Source: Rhizobium sp. FY34
Lineage (GTDB): Bacteria > Pseudomonadota > Alphaproteobacteria > Rhizobiales > Rhizobiaceae
Direction of reading: 5' to 3'
Assembly (NCBI RefSeq): GCF_005222845.1
Contig: NZ_STFZ01000018.1
Coordinates: 124,001 to 188,000, forward strand
Length of the DNA: 64,000 nucleotides
The notes under the pieces were generated by a model. The model saw nothing but the letters and a program-made list of their open reading frames with translations, made no database searches and was not told the DNA's origin. Positions 27,578 through 36,002 of the stretch are shown here, piece by piece. How positions within the stretch are numbered: position 1 is the stretch's first letter; every line of letters begins with the position of its first letter. A program made the position numbers and the translations under genes.

Positions 27578-28510
27578 ATGCAACTTCGTGCCCTCATGTA
27601 TTTCGATGAACTCGTGCGCACCAATTCGATGCGTGGCGCGGCCGAAAACCTCAATGTCGCGGCAACCGCCGTCAGCCGCCAGATCGAAAACCTCGAGCAT
27701 TATTTCGGCACGCCGCTGGTGGAGCGCTCCAATCGCGGCATCAAGCTGACGGCAGCCGGCGAGCTTCTGGCAGCGCGTGCCGGGCGCACCTTTCGCGAGC
27801 TGGAACATGTGCACCAGCTGATCGATGATCTGCAGGGCCTGCAGCGCGGCAAGGTGGTGATCTATGCCAATGGTGCAACGGTTGCCAATCTTCTGGCGCC
27901 GGTGCTTGCCCAGTTTTCCCTGCGCTATCCGAGGCTGCGCTTTGAGGTGGCTATCACCAGTGCACGCCAGGCCATCGAAGCGCTGGCGGCAGCGGAGGCC
28001 GATCTCGTCGTCACGCTGTTTGCCCAGAAGATCTCCGGCATGAAGGTGCGGCTGCGCTCGGAAATCACCTATGATCTGATCACTTCGGCAAAACATCCGA
28101 TCGCCGTGCAGGCGGAAGTCTCGCTGAAGGAGATTGCCGCCCTGCCGCTTGCCATGCCCGACAAGAGCTTTGGCGCCCGCCAGGCTTTCGAGGAACAGTT
28201 TGCCAAGATCGGCGTGGAACTTGATCCGGTTTTCGTTACCGGATCGCTGGAAATGCTCAAAGAACTGGTGCTGCGCGAGGCGGCCGTCACGCTGCTGCCG
28301 GCGCTTACCGTGCAGCGCGAGCTGGAAATGGGCCTGCTTGCCGCCATCCCGATTTCCGCCGGCAAGGGCGTGCGCACTGCCATCGATCTGTGTGTCGCGC
28401 CGGATCGTCAGCTTTCCTTTGCCGCAGGCAAGCTGGTGGATTTCATCGAGGCTTTCATGCGCGGTGCAAGCAGCCCAGCATCGGCGCGGCGAGCCAAAAA
28501 ATCCGTGTAA
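27578..28510 (+). CDS. LysR-family regulator (310 aa)
   Basis: The N-terminal helix-turn-helix is at residues 3-60 (LRALMYFDELVRTNSMRGAA, then VAATAVSRQIENLEHYFG). The effector domain carries VVIYANGATVANLLAPVLAQ. The ATG at 27578 with GAAGGA upstream is preferred over the in-frame codon at 27554. It sits between two peptide-type transporters, both on the same strand, and could govern either or both. Confidence 0.88.
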   Translation: MQLRALMYFDELVRTNSMRGAAENLNVAATAVSRQIENLEHYFGTPLVERSNRGIKLTAAGELLAARAGRTFRELEHVHQLIDDLQGLQRGKVVIYANGATVANLLAPVLAQFSLRYPRLRFEVAITSARQAIEALAAAEADLVVTLFAQKISGMKVRLRSEITYDLITSAKHPIAVQAEVSLKEIAALPLAMPDKSFGARQAFEEQFAKIGVELDPVFVTGSLEMLKELVLREAAVTLLPALTVQRELEMGLLAAIPISAGKGVRTAIDLCVAPDRQLSFAAGKLVDFIEAFMRGASSPASARRAKKSV

Positions 28511-28645
28511 CGATTTCGGCTACACAGAGAACACAAAAATGGTCATTGTGTGTGCGCTTGCGAAGTGACACTCTCTTCGCATAACCACGTTCCCATGGGC
28601 TGGAAAACGCCTGTGGCAGAACGACAATTAGGGGAAGTTTGACGC

Positions 28646-30178
28646 ATGGGAAGTCTGTTTCTTTCCGCCACCACTGCGCTGACGCGCCGCGCCGTTTTTG
28701 GCCTGGCCATGGCAGCCGGCCTGGTGCTGGCCACTGATCTTCCGGCCGAGGCCGCCGCCAAGACGGCACTGACGCTCGGCATGGCCGTGGAGCCAGCCGG
28801 CCTTGATCCGACGATTGCCGCACCGGTCGCTATCGGCCAGGTGACCTGGCAGAATATCTTTGAAGGTCTCACTACCATTGACCGCAATGGCAAGGTGCAG
28901 CCGCAGCTGGCCGAAAGCTGGGTGATCTCGCCCGACGGCCTGACCTATACATTCAAGCTCCGCCAGGGCGTGAGCTTCCATAATGGCGAAGCCTTCGATT
29001 CCTCGGTTGCCAAATTCTCGATCGACCGCGCCCGCGGTGCCGATTCCGTCAATCCGCAGAAGCGCTATTTCGCCTCGATCGATACGGTGGAAACGCCGGA
29101 TGCGACAACGCTGGTGCTGAAGCTGAAGCAGCCCGCCGGCAGCCTTCTCTATTGGCTCGGCTGGCCGTCTTCGTCGATTGTCGCTCCGAAATCGGCTGCC
29201 GACAACAAGACGACGCCCATCGGCACTGGTCCGTTCAAATTCGTCAGCTGGGCCAAGGGTTCTGCCGTGGAGCTGGCCCGCAATGCCGAGTACTGGAACA
29301 AGGCGGGTGCCGCCAAGCTGGAAAAGGCCACCTTCCGCTTTATCGCTGATGCGCAGGCCCAGGCCGCAGCCTTGAAGGCTGGCGATGTGGATGCCTTCCC
29401 GGAATTCGGTGCGCCGGAACTGATCGAGAGCTTCAAGGGCGATGCGCGGCTTGAAACCGTCATCGGCAATACGGAGCTGAAGGTCGTGGCCGGCATGAAC
29501 AATGCCAAGAAGCCCTTCGATGACAAGCGCGTGCGTCAGGCGCTGATGATGGCGGTGGATCGTGCCTCGGTCGTCGAAGGTGCCTGGTCGGGCTTCGGCA
29601 CGCCGATCGGCAGCCATTATACGCCCAATGACCGCGGCTATATCGATCTGACCAGCGTTCACCCTTACGATCCGGCAAAGGCCAAAGCGCTTCTGGCCGA
29701 GGCCGGCTATCCGAACGGTTTCTCCTTCACCATGAAGGCGCCGCAGATGGCCTATGCCCAGCGCACCTCGCAGATGCTGCAGGCCATGCTGGCGGAAATC
29801 GGCGTGACGATGACCATCGAGACGACCGAGTTTCCGGCCAAATGGGTGGCGGATGTGTTCAAGGGCGGCAATTTCGACATGACTATCGTGGCGCATGCCG
29901 AGCCGATGGATATCGATATCTATGCGCGTGACCCCTATTACTTTGCCTACAAGAACCCGGCCTTCAACGAGATCCTGAAGAAGGTCGAGGCGACATCCGA
30001 CGCGGCCGCGCAGGAAAAGCTCTATGGCGAAGCGCAGAAGATCCTGGCTGAAGACGTGCCGTCGCTCTTCCTCTTCGTCATGCCGAAGCTTGGCGTGTGG
30101 GACAAGAAGGTCGAAGGCCTCTGGGCCAATGAGCCGATCCCCTCGAATGTTCTGGCCGAGGTCTACTGGTCGGAGTGA
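28646..30178 (+). CDS. Peptide/nickel-type ABC transporter, binding protein (510 aa)
   Basis: Family 5 periplasmic protein. Residues 1-37 are an export signal with a twin-arginine pair (ALTRRAVFGLAMAAG), so Tat export is possible. Typical segments are LAESWVISPDGLTYTFKLRQ and TGPFKFVSW. It is followed, after a 394-bp gap with repeats, by two permeases and an amidase, but no ATPase gene belongs to this unit. Confidence 0.9.
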   Translation: MGSLFLSATTALTRRAVFGLAMAAGLVLATDLPAEAAAKTALTLGMAVEPAGLDPTIAAPVAIGQVTWQNIFEGLTTIDRNGKVQPQLAESWVISPDGLTYTFKLRQGVSFHNGEAFDSSVAKFSIDRARGADSVNPQKRYFASIDTVETPDATTLVLKLKQPAGSLLYWLGWPSSSIVAPKSAADNKTTPIGTGPFKFVSWAKGSAVELARNAEYWNKAGAAKLEKATFRFIADAQAQAAALKAGDVDAFPEFGAPELIESFKGDARLETVIGNTELKVVAGMNNAKKPFDDKRVRQALMMAVDRASVVEGAWSGFGTPIGSHYTPNDRGYIDLTSVHPYDPAKAKALLAEAGYPNGFSFTMKAPQMAYAQRTSQMLQAMLAEIGVTMTIETTEFPAKWVADVFKGGNFDMTIVAHAEPMDIDIYARDPYYFAYKNPAFNEILKKVEATSDAAAQEKLYGEAQKILAEDVPSLFLFVMPKLGVWDKKVEGLWANEPIPSNVLAEVYWSE

Positions 30179-30263
30179 TATAATCGGGCTGATCTGCTCA
30201 CCTTGGTGGATCGGCCCGGCACCCCCTTTTGCCTTGCAAGGCATACCGGGGTTGAGCATCCTG

Positions 30264-30309
30264 CACCCCCCTCTGTCCTGCCGGACATCTCCCCCTCAAG
30301 GGGGGAGAT
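30264..30309 (+). repeat. Intergenic mosaic palindrome, copy B
   Basis: Contains ACCCCCCTCTG, CCTGCCGG and the ATCTCCCCCTCAAG half-palindrome. Preceded by ACCGGGGTTGAGC, which also precedes the copy at 48.5 kb. It is oriented opposite to 30394-30438; the two lie 84 bp apart between the binding-protein and permease genes and could fold on each other. Confidence 0.65.
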
Positions 30310-30393
30310 CGGCAAAAGGCCATTCCACCTTCTCCCATGAACGGCATTGCGGAAGAGGTGTGGAATTGTAGGACGATGAGCGTGCCACAACCA

Positions 30394-30438
30394 ATCTCCC
30401 CCCTTGAGGGGGAGATGCCCAGCAGGGCAGAGGGGGGT
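30394..30438 (-). repeat. Intergenic mosaic palindrome, copy C (inverted)
   Basis: Close to the reverse complement of copy B, with ATCTCCCCCCTTGAGG and GCAGGGCAGAGGGGGG blocks. Placed in the transcribed gap between binding protein and permease, where a long hairpin could reduce read-through. Confidence 0.65.
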
Positions 30439-30572
30439 ACCGCTCTGCCGTGACCATACGGGGAAAGCATCTGGTCTCGGCCCATTGGTGATCAGTCGCC
30501 GCCCACATTCACATTGCATGCTGGTTTCCAGCGCATCATCCTTCGCTCAACCGAGCTTGAAGGGACAGGTCC

Positions 30573-31523
30573 ATGATCACGCTCATTGCCCGCCGGCTTG
30601 CCGGTCTCATCATCACGCTGCTTCTCGTCTCGGCCCTCATCTTTGCGGTGATGGATTTCCTGCCGGGTGATCCGGCCTCCGTCATCCTCGGCACGTCGGC
30701 AAGTGCCGATACGCTGGCAGCGCTCCGGCAGGACATGGGGCTCGATCAGCCGCTCGTCCTGCGCTACGCGGCCTGGCTCGGCGGGGTGCTGCAGGGTGAT
30801 CTCGGCCAGTCCTATACCTATGGCGTGCCGGTGGCAGGGCTGATTGCCGAGCGTCTGGCGGTCACCATTCCGCTCGCCTTCATCGCCGTGCTTCTCTCGA
30901 TCGTCATTGCCATTCCGCTCGGCGTGCAGGCAGCACGTCACCAGAATGGGCTGATGGATGTGGTGGCGGGCCTATTCTCGCATGTCAGCATCGCGGTTCC
31001 GGCCTTCTGGGTCGGCTTGCTGCTGATCATCCTGTTCTCCACCGTTCTGGGCTGGATGCCGGCGGGTGGCTTTCCCGGCTGGGGTTCTGGCTTCTGGGCC
31101 GCATTTCAGGCGCTGCTTCTGCCGGCCGTGGCGCTTGCTCTGCCGCAGGCGGGTGTGCTGACCCGCGTGACGCGCTCTGCCGTCCTGGAGGTGATGAACG
31201 AGGATTTCGTGCGCACCGCCCGTTCCAAGGGCCTCAGTGAAAACACAGCGCTCTGGCGCCATGCGGTGCCCAATGCGTTGATCCCGGTCGTGACCATGCT
31301 TGGCCTGCAATTCACCTTCCTGATTGCCGGGGCCGTGCTTGTGGAAAATGTCTTCAACCTGCCGGGCGTCGGTCGGCTTGCCTTCCAGGCGCTGGCGCAG
31401 CGCGATGTCGTTGTCATGCAGGATGTCGTGCTGTTCTTTGCCGCGCTGGTGATCGTCATGAATTTCCTCGTGGATCTTGCCTATCTCATTATCGATCCGC
31501 GGCTGCGGGCGGGAGTGCGCTGA
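30573..31523 (+). CDS. Dpp-type ABC permease (DppB family, 316 aa)
   Basis: First permease of the second peptide-type system. The family opener FLPGDPASVILG, the EAA-like loop NEDFVRTARSKGLSENTALW and the LIAGAVLVENVFNLPGVG block are all present. The start at 30573 has AGGGACAGG upstream. The TGA stop overlaps the next ATG by one base. Confidence 0.92.
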   Translation: MITLIARRLAGLIITLLLVSALIFAVMDFLPGDPASVILGTSASADTLAALRQDMGLDQPLVLRYAAWLGGVLQGDLGQSYTYGVPVAGLIAERLAVTIPLAFIAVLLSIVIAIPLGVQAARHQNGLMDVVAGLFSHVSIAVPAFWVGLLLIILFSTVLGWMPAGGFPGWGSGFWAAFQALLLPAVALALPQAGVLTRVTRSAVLEVMNEDFVRTARSKGLSENTALWRHAVPNALIPVVTMLGLQFTFLIAGAVLVENVFNLPGVGRLAFQALAQRDVVVMQDVVLFFAALVIVMNFLVDLAYLIIDPRLRAGVR

Positions 31524-32341
31524 TGTCGTCTGTTCTTCGCCGCCCGACCTTCCTTATCGGTCTCGTCATCACCCTGTTTCTGGTCAGCGTCGCAATCGTC
31601 TCGCTCTTCTGGACGCCGCTGTCTCCGTCCAAGATGCAGATCGTCCACAAGCTGAAGGCGCCGCTCGAATATGGTCTTCTCGGCACCGACCAGTTCGGTC
31701 GTGATGTCGCCTCCATGCTGATGGTCGGCGCCTGGAATTCACTGTCGACCTCGCTCCTGGCCGTTGCCATCGGTGCGACACTCGGCACGGCCGTCGGGGT
31801 CTATGTCGCTGCCATGCGCGGCTTTACCGAAACCGTGGTGATGCGCGCCTGCGACATCATCTTTGCGGTGCCGCCCATTCTGTCTGCCATGCTGCTCGGC
31901 GCCTTCATCGGTTCCGGCCGCTTCACCGCCATCATCGCCATTGCCGTGTTCATGGTGCCGGTCTTTGCCCGGTTGACGCTTGGAGCGGCAAACCAGATCT
32001 GGACGCGCGATTATGTGACGGCGGCCATTGGCATGGGCCGCAACCGGGCCAAGATCACCTTCACCCATATCCTGCCGAATATCTCCAACCAGATCATCGT
32101 GCAGGTGACGATCCAGCTGGGCCTTGCGATCCTGACCGAAGCGGGCCTCAGTTTCCTCGGCCTCGGCATGCCGCCACCGGCCCCCACCTGGGGTCGCATG
32201 CTCTCGGATGCGCAGACCTTCCTTGGCCCGGCGCCCTGGCTGGCGCTGCTTCCGGGCCTTGCCATCGCCATCGCGGTCATGGGCCTGAATATGCTGGGAG
32301 ATGGTCTGCGTGACCTTCTCGACCCCCGTGACCAGACTTGA
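31523..32341 (+). CDS. Dpp-type ABC permease (DppC family, 272 aa)
   Basis: Second permease. LGTDQFGRDVASMLMVGAWN is the DppC opener. The loop TRDYVTAAIGMGRNRAKITF and the end GLSFLGLGMPPPAPTWG follow. It ends 22 bp before the amidase start. No ATPase follows, so the complex must borrow ATP-binding subunits. Confidence 0.92.
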   Translation: MSSVLRRPTFLIGLVITLFLVSVAIVSLFWTPLSPSKMQIVHKLKAPLEYGLLGTDQFGRDVASMLMVGAWNSLSTSLLAVAIGATLGTAVGVYVAAMRGFTETVVMRACDIIFAVPPILSAMLLGAFIGSGRFTAIIAIAVFMVPVFARLTLGAANQIWTRDYVTAAIGMGRNRAKITFTHILPNISNQIIVQVTIQLGLAILTEAGLSFLGLGMPPPAPTWGRMLSDAQTFLGPAPWLALLPGLAIAIAVMGLNMLGDGLRDLLDPRDQT

Positions 32342-32363
32342 AATAGCAAACGAAGACATCGCC

Positions 32364-33758
32364 ATGAATGAACTGCTGACGCTGACCATCCGCCAGGTCC
32401 GGGACCTGTTTGCCGAAAAGACGCTATCGCCGCTGGAATACTGGCAGGCGGTGGAGGAGCGCATTGCAGCTTTCGAGCCGCATGTGCAGGCGCTCTATCT
32501 CTATGACCCTGAAAACGCGCGGGCGCAGGCCAAGGCGTCTGGCGATCGCTGGGCGCGGGGCGAAACGCTTGGGCCCCTCGATGGCATTCCGCTGACGCTG
32601 AAGGAATTGATCGCCACCAAGGGCGATCCGGTGCCGCTTGGCACAAAGGCGGTGGAACTTGTCCCGGCCGCCGAGGATGCGCCGATTGCCGCACGCTGCC
32701 GCGAAGATGGCGCGGTGATCTTTGCCAAGACCACATGCCCCGATTACGGAATGCTCTCGTCCGGCCTGTCGAGCTTCCACAAGCTCAGCCGCAACCCCTG
32801 GGATCTGAGCCAGAACCCCGGCGGCTCCAGCGCCGGTGCATCGGCGGCAGCGGCGGCCGGTTTTGGCCCTTTGCATATCGGCACGGATATCGGCGGCTCG
32901 GTCCGGCTGCCCGCCGGTTGGACCGGTATTTTCGGCTTCAAGCCCAGCCAGGGCCGCATCCCGGTTGATCCCTATTATGTCGGCCGTTGCGCCGGACCTA
33001 TGACCCGCACTGTAGAGGACGCTGCCTTTTCCATGGCGACATTGTCGCGACCCGATTGGCGCGATGGCACATCGCTTCCGCCGAATGCCTTTGACTGGCT
33101 GGATCTCGATCTCGACCTGCGCGGCCTGAAAATCGGTCTGATGCTGGATGCCGGAACGGGCCTTGCCGCTGAAGAAGAGGTGCAGGACGCTGTGGTGGCT
33201 GCGGCAAAATTGTTCGAGCAGGCGGGTGCCGAGATCGTGCCCGTCGGGCCTGTCATTACCCGCGCCATGCTGGATGGTCTGGATAATTTCTGGCGCTCGC
33301 GCTTCTGGGGCGATATCGAGACCATGCCACAGGCGCGGCGCGACCTGATCCTTCCCTATATCTACGACTGGGCCAAGGGTGGCGCCGATATTTCCGGTGT
33401 CGATGCCGTGCGCGGCTTTAACCAGACGATCGAGATGCGCAAGACCTGCGGCAAGCTGTTCACCACGGTCGATGCGGTGATTTCACCGACCAATCCGGTT
33501 GTCTCCTATCCGGCGGAATGGGCATCGCCCACCAATGATCCGGCAGCGCCCTTCGAACATATCGCCTTTACCGTGCCGTGGAACATGTCGGAACAGCCGG
33601 CATCCTCTATTAATTGCGGCTTCTCGCGCTCTGGCATGCCGATCGGCCTGCAGATCGTCGGCCCCCGTTATGCCGATCAGTTCGTCCTGAAGCTTTCGAA
33701 AGCATTCGAGACCTGGACGGGCGGCGTTGCCCGCTGGCCGGAACCTCCGGCCGCCTGA
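32364..33758 (+). CDS. Amidase (amidase-signature family, 464 aa)
   Basis: Ser-cisSer-Lys hydrolase: Lys80 in LTLKE, cis-Ser155 in the GGSSAG signature, nucleophile Ser179 in DIGGSVRLPA. It hydrolyses amides or performs GatA-like reactions; length and lack of GatB/C neighbours favour a catabolic amidase. It is the last gene of the ATPase-less transporter unit and probably acts on the imported amide or amidated peptide. The start ATG 32364 lies 22 bp after the permease stop; the upstream frame extension overlaps the permease and is not needed. A strong terminator follows. Confidence 0.9.
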   Translation: MNELLTLTIRQVRDLFAEKTLSPLEYWQAVEERIAAFEPHVQALYLYDPENARAQAKASGDRWARGETLGPLDGIPLTLKELIATKGDPVPLGTKAVELVPAAEDAPIAARCREDGAVIFAKTTCPDYGMLSSGLSSFHKLSRNPWDLSQNPGGSSAGASAAAAAGFGPLHIGTDIGGSVRLPAGWTGIFGFKPSQGRIPVDPYYVGRCAGPMTRTVEDAAFSMATLSRPDWRDGTSLPPNAFDWLDLDLDLRGLKIGLMLDAGTGLAAEEEVQDAVVAAAKLFEQAGAEIVPVGPVITRAMLDGLDNFWRSRFWGDIETMPQARRDLILPYIYDWAKGGADISGVDAVRGFNQTIEMRKTCGKLFTTVDAVISPTNPVVSYPAEWASPTNDPAAPFEHIAFTVPWNMSEQPASSINCGFSRSGMPIGLQIVGPRYADQFVLKLSKAFETWTGGVARWPEPPAA

Positions 33759-33786
33759 CCCCATTGGCCGCTGTCGTCCGACCAGC

Positions 33787-33824
33787 AAGCCCTTGCGCGA
33801 CTGATTTCGCGCAAGGGCTTTTTT
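33787..33824 (+). terminator. Rho-independent terminator after the amidase
   Basis: A 14-bp perfect stem (AAGCCCTTGCGCGA and complement) with a 6-nt loop is followed by six T. Confidence 0.9.
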
Positions 33825-33840
33825 GCTGTCGAGAACCTAT

Positions 33841-33865
33841 GGAACACTTTGGTGCTGAAGACGTT
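33841..33865 (+). promoter_or_regulatory. EcfG promoter (perfect) for the DUF883 operon
   Basis: GGAAC-N16-CGTT without mismatch, directly after the amidase terminator and 87 bp before the ATG at 33952. Confidence 0.82.
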
Positions 33866-33951
33866 GAAAGGGTGAACCGGCATGGGGACCGCCTCATGTA
33901 TCGCGATTGGCCTCCCAGCGCCTTCGCCCCGCCTTTCCAAGGAGACTGCCA

Positions 33952-34278
33952 ATGTCCATGAATTCGCCCAGTGATTTTCCACGTAGTGGCTCTCAGGCCG
34001 ATATCGAATTGCAGTTGCAGCAGCTGCGTGAAGACATTTCGGCGCTCGCCAAGGCCGTGACGGCTGCCGGCTCCAACAAGGCCGATGACCTGAAGTCGAA
34101 GGCGCGCCGCGCATCAAACGATGCCATGGATGCATCCGCTCATATGATGGACGCTGCGCGCGCCCAGGCCGTTTCGATCGAGAAGGATCTCGAGCGGCAG
34201 ATCCGCACAAAGCCCTTGCAGTCTATCGCCATTGCCGCCGGCATCGGCTTCCTCTTCGCTCTCCTGTCGCGTCGCTGA
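33952..34278 (+). CDS. DUF883 (ElaB/YqjD-like) membrane-anchored protein (108 aa)
   Basis: A long amphipathic helix (about residues 18-80, LQLQQLREDISALAKAVT and an Ala/Lys-rich stretch) is followed by a C-terminal membrane segment (IAIAAGIGFLFALL) ending in SRR. This is the layout of the ElaB/YqjD family, which in E. coli are stress-induced inner-membrane proteins that bind ribosomes. A GGAG ribosome site precedes ATG 33952. It is the first gene behind a perfect EcfG promoter and lies 1 bp from the next gene. Confidence 0.85.
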   Translation: MSMNSPSDFPRSGSQADIELQLQQLREDISALAKAVTAAGSNKADDLKSKARRASNDAMDASAHMMDAARAQAVSIEKDLERQIRTKPLQSIAIAAGIGFLFALLSRR

Positions 34279-34279
34279 C

Positions 34280-34726
34280 ATGGGGGGACTTGCGCCGCTT
34301 CTGGCGTCTCTCCTGGCAGTCGATATGCGCGCCACGCTTCGGCGGACGCGCAGAACGGCTCTGTTTAGCGCCATTGCGGGCCTTTTCCTGCTGACAGCCT
34401 ATGGTGCGGGCGTTGCGGCAATTACCGTCTGGCTATCCACGCAGATGAGCATGGTGGCGGCGCTTGGACTGGTTGCCATTTTCGCCCTCACAATTGCGCT
34501 GATCCTCATCGCGGTCTTGATGATGAAGAACAGGGCGGATGAGCGCCGGCGCCGCGAAGCCTCGGCTGGCAATCGCACGCTGATGATCACGGCAGCCTTT
34601 TCCGCCCTGCCGTTTCTGATGAAATCGCGGCCGCTGATGGCGGCAGCCCTGACTGGTGGCGCGGCGCTTCTGGCACTGCGTCTGCTGGGCGGGTCGTCTG
34701 ATGATCCCGTGCCGCCGGCTGAATGA
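34280..34726 (+). CDS. Holin-X-like small membrane protein (148 aa)
   Basis: Two hydrophobic hairpin helices (about residues 29-50 and 60-82), then a basic cytosolic patch (KNRADERRRREA) and a further hydrophobic C-terminal part. The pattern resembles the phage_holin_3_6/holin-X family that often follows DUF883 genes. It is probably not a lysis protein here but a membrane stress protein (inference). The start at 34280 lies one base past the DUF883 stop, so both genes share the EcfG promoter at 33841. Confidence 0.75.
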   Translation: MGGLAPLLASLLAVDMRATLRRTRRTALFSAIAGLFLLTAYGAGVAAITVWLSTQMSMVAALGLVAIFALTIALILIAVLMMKNRADERRRREASAGNRTLMITAAFSALPFLMKSRPLMAAALTGGAALLALRLLGGSSDDPVPPAE

Positions 34727-34826
34727 CCGGTTGCCGATCTCGTTTGACGCGATGAGATGTGGCAAATGCCTGTGCCGTCCTGAATGCCGGATCACCTATC
34801 CTGGCTGTTCCTATCGGCTGACGGAC

Positions 34827-34871
34827 CAGGCGCCATAACCATGATTGGAGCCGTCCCCCGGCGCCTGTTTT
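34827..34871 (+). terminator. Possible terminator of the DUF883 operon
   Basis: An 8-bp stem (CAGGCGCC/GGCGCCTG) encloses a 25-nt loop and is followed by TTTT. Confidence 0.45.
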
Positions 34872-35086
34872 CAGCTGCCGATAGGATTGCAGCCTTCATC
34901 CATGTGCTGAATCAGCGGCGCCGGTAAAATGCCGGCGCCGGCCTGGTATTCTCATCCGTTGACAATGGCCATCGCCATGGACAGACGGATTTTCCCGGCA
35001 TTCCTGTTTTATCTCGGCCACGTGATGATCGTGAGCTTGTCGCTATGGTGCGGCATGCGGCGTGTAAACGCCGGCAGAAAGGCAGA
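34872..35086. other. Intergenic region after the ecfG gene
   Basis: A 9-bp GC hairpin lies at 34916-34940 (CGGCGCCGG with a TAAAATG loop) without T tracts; it may end ecfG transcription weakly. Only very short ORFs are present on the minus strand (15 and 8 codons), so no gene is called. Confidence 0.4.
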
Positions 35087-35653
35087 TCAGCTGCCGAAGG
35101 CCCGTGAGGTAATGGCTGCATCGCCTGGGTCGGGACCGAAATCGCCTTCGCCGGAAACTCCCAGTAATTCCTGCAGGCGCGCGCGGGCGCGTGACACGCG
35201 GCTCTTGATCGTGCCGACGGCGCAGCCGCAGATGGTGGCTGCTTCTTCATAGGCAAAGCCCGCAGCACCGACCAGAATGATGGCTTCGCGCTGGTCATCC
35301 GGCAGCGTATCGAGCGCCTTGCGGAAATCCTGAAGGTCAAGCCGTCCATATTGTTCCGGGTGCACGGAAAAACGCTCGGAATACAATCCGTCGCTGTCTT
35401 GAACTTCGCGACCACGCTTGCGCATCTGGCTGTAAAACTCGTTGCGCAGGATTGTAAACAGCCAGGCTCGCATATTCGTGCCAGCGGTAAAGCTCTTCTG
35501 ATTGGCCCATGCCTTCATGATCGTGTCCTGCACCAGATCGTCGGCTTTGTCGTGGCGGCCGGTGAGCGAGACTGCGAAGGCTCGCAGGTTCGGCAGGGAT
35601 GCCAAAAGGTCGCGCTTGAAAGCGCGATCGACGTCCTCGTCGTTCATGCTCAT
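35087..35653 (-). CDS. ecfG: General stress response sigma factor EcfG (188 aa)
   Basis: ECF sigma of the GSR type (called RpoE2 in Sinorhizobium). Region 2 is in residues 15-90 (DKADDLVQDTIMKAWANQ, MRAWLFTILRNEFYSQMRKR). Region 4 is in residues 110-165 (LDTLPDDQREAIILVGAAGF, CGCAVGTIKSRVSRAR). It directs RNA polymerase to GGAAC-N16/17-CGTT promoters, at least eight perfect copies of which occur in this window. ATG 35653 overlaps the nepR stop by 4 bp; a second ATG lies at 35647. The translational overlap keeps sigma and anti-sigma in balance. Confidence 0.95.
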   Translation of the reverse strand: MSMNDEDVDRAFKRDLLASLPNLRAFAVSLTGRHDKADDLVQDTIMKAWANQKSFTAGTNMRAWLFTILRNEFYSQMRKRGREVQDSDGLYSERFSVHPEQYGRLDLQDFRKALDTLPDDQREAIILVGAAGFAYEEAATICGCAVGTIKSRVSRARARLQELLGVSGEGDFGPDPGDAAITSRAFGS

Positions 35654-35832
35654 TTTCCGTTCACCGAATTGGCCTTCTTCTCGGCCTCCTCCAGACGTTC
35701 CAGCAGGTCCATAAATCGATCCGGAATGCCTTCTTCCTGCACAGCATCGTAGAATTCGCGCAACTTGCGCGAAATCGACGAATTCGGCTGCATTGCGCCT
35801 GGCCGAAAGTTATTCGATTGTGCTGTTGTCAT
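35650..35832 (-). CDS. nepR: Anti-sigma factor NepR (60 aa)
   Basis: A small two-helix protein that binds EcfG and is pulled off by phosphorylated PhyR. The core is SISRKLREFYDAVQEEGIPD followed by RFMDLLERLEEAEKK. The start is set at ATG 35832 (MTTAQSNN), the usual length of the family; ATG 35865 would add 11 residues and cannot be excluded. The ribosome site is weak in both cases. It is divergent from phyR and lies in front of ecfG with a 4-bp overlap. Confidence 0.93.
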   Translation of the reverse strand: MTTAQSNNFRPGAMQPNSSISRKLREFYDAVQEEGIPDRFMDLLERLEEAEKKANSVNGK

Positions 35833-35900
35833 TTTTTCTTTTTTTCTGGTTTCGTCTTCACTCATCACGCAGGCAGCCTGTTGCGGTATTGTTCCGGGAA

Positions 35901-35925
35901 AATGCGCGGGTTCAAAAAAAGTTCC
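35901..35925 (-). promoter_or_regulatory. EcfG-type promoter of nepR-ecfG
   Basis: The minus strand reads GGAAC-N16-CATT, one mismatch to CGTT but keeping the TT core. It lies 36 bp before ATG 35865 and 69 bp before ATG 35832. Autoregulation of nepR-ecfG by EcfG is known in related species. Confidence 0.7.
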
Positions 35926-35933
35926 CTGACAAC

Positions 35934-35958
35934 GGAACTTTTTTTCGCTTGTATCGTT
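35934..35958 (+). promoter_or_regulatory. phyR: EcfG promoter (perfect) of phyR
   Basis: GGAAC-N16-CGTT without mismatch, 45 bp upstream of the phyR ATG. Its -35 box lies 8 bp from that of the divergent nepR promoter. Confidence 0.85.
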
Positions 35959-36002
35959 TGATACCACGTTCATTGCCCTAAGGGCATCAGGGGAGATTTT
36001 GA

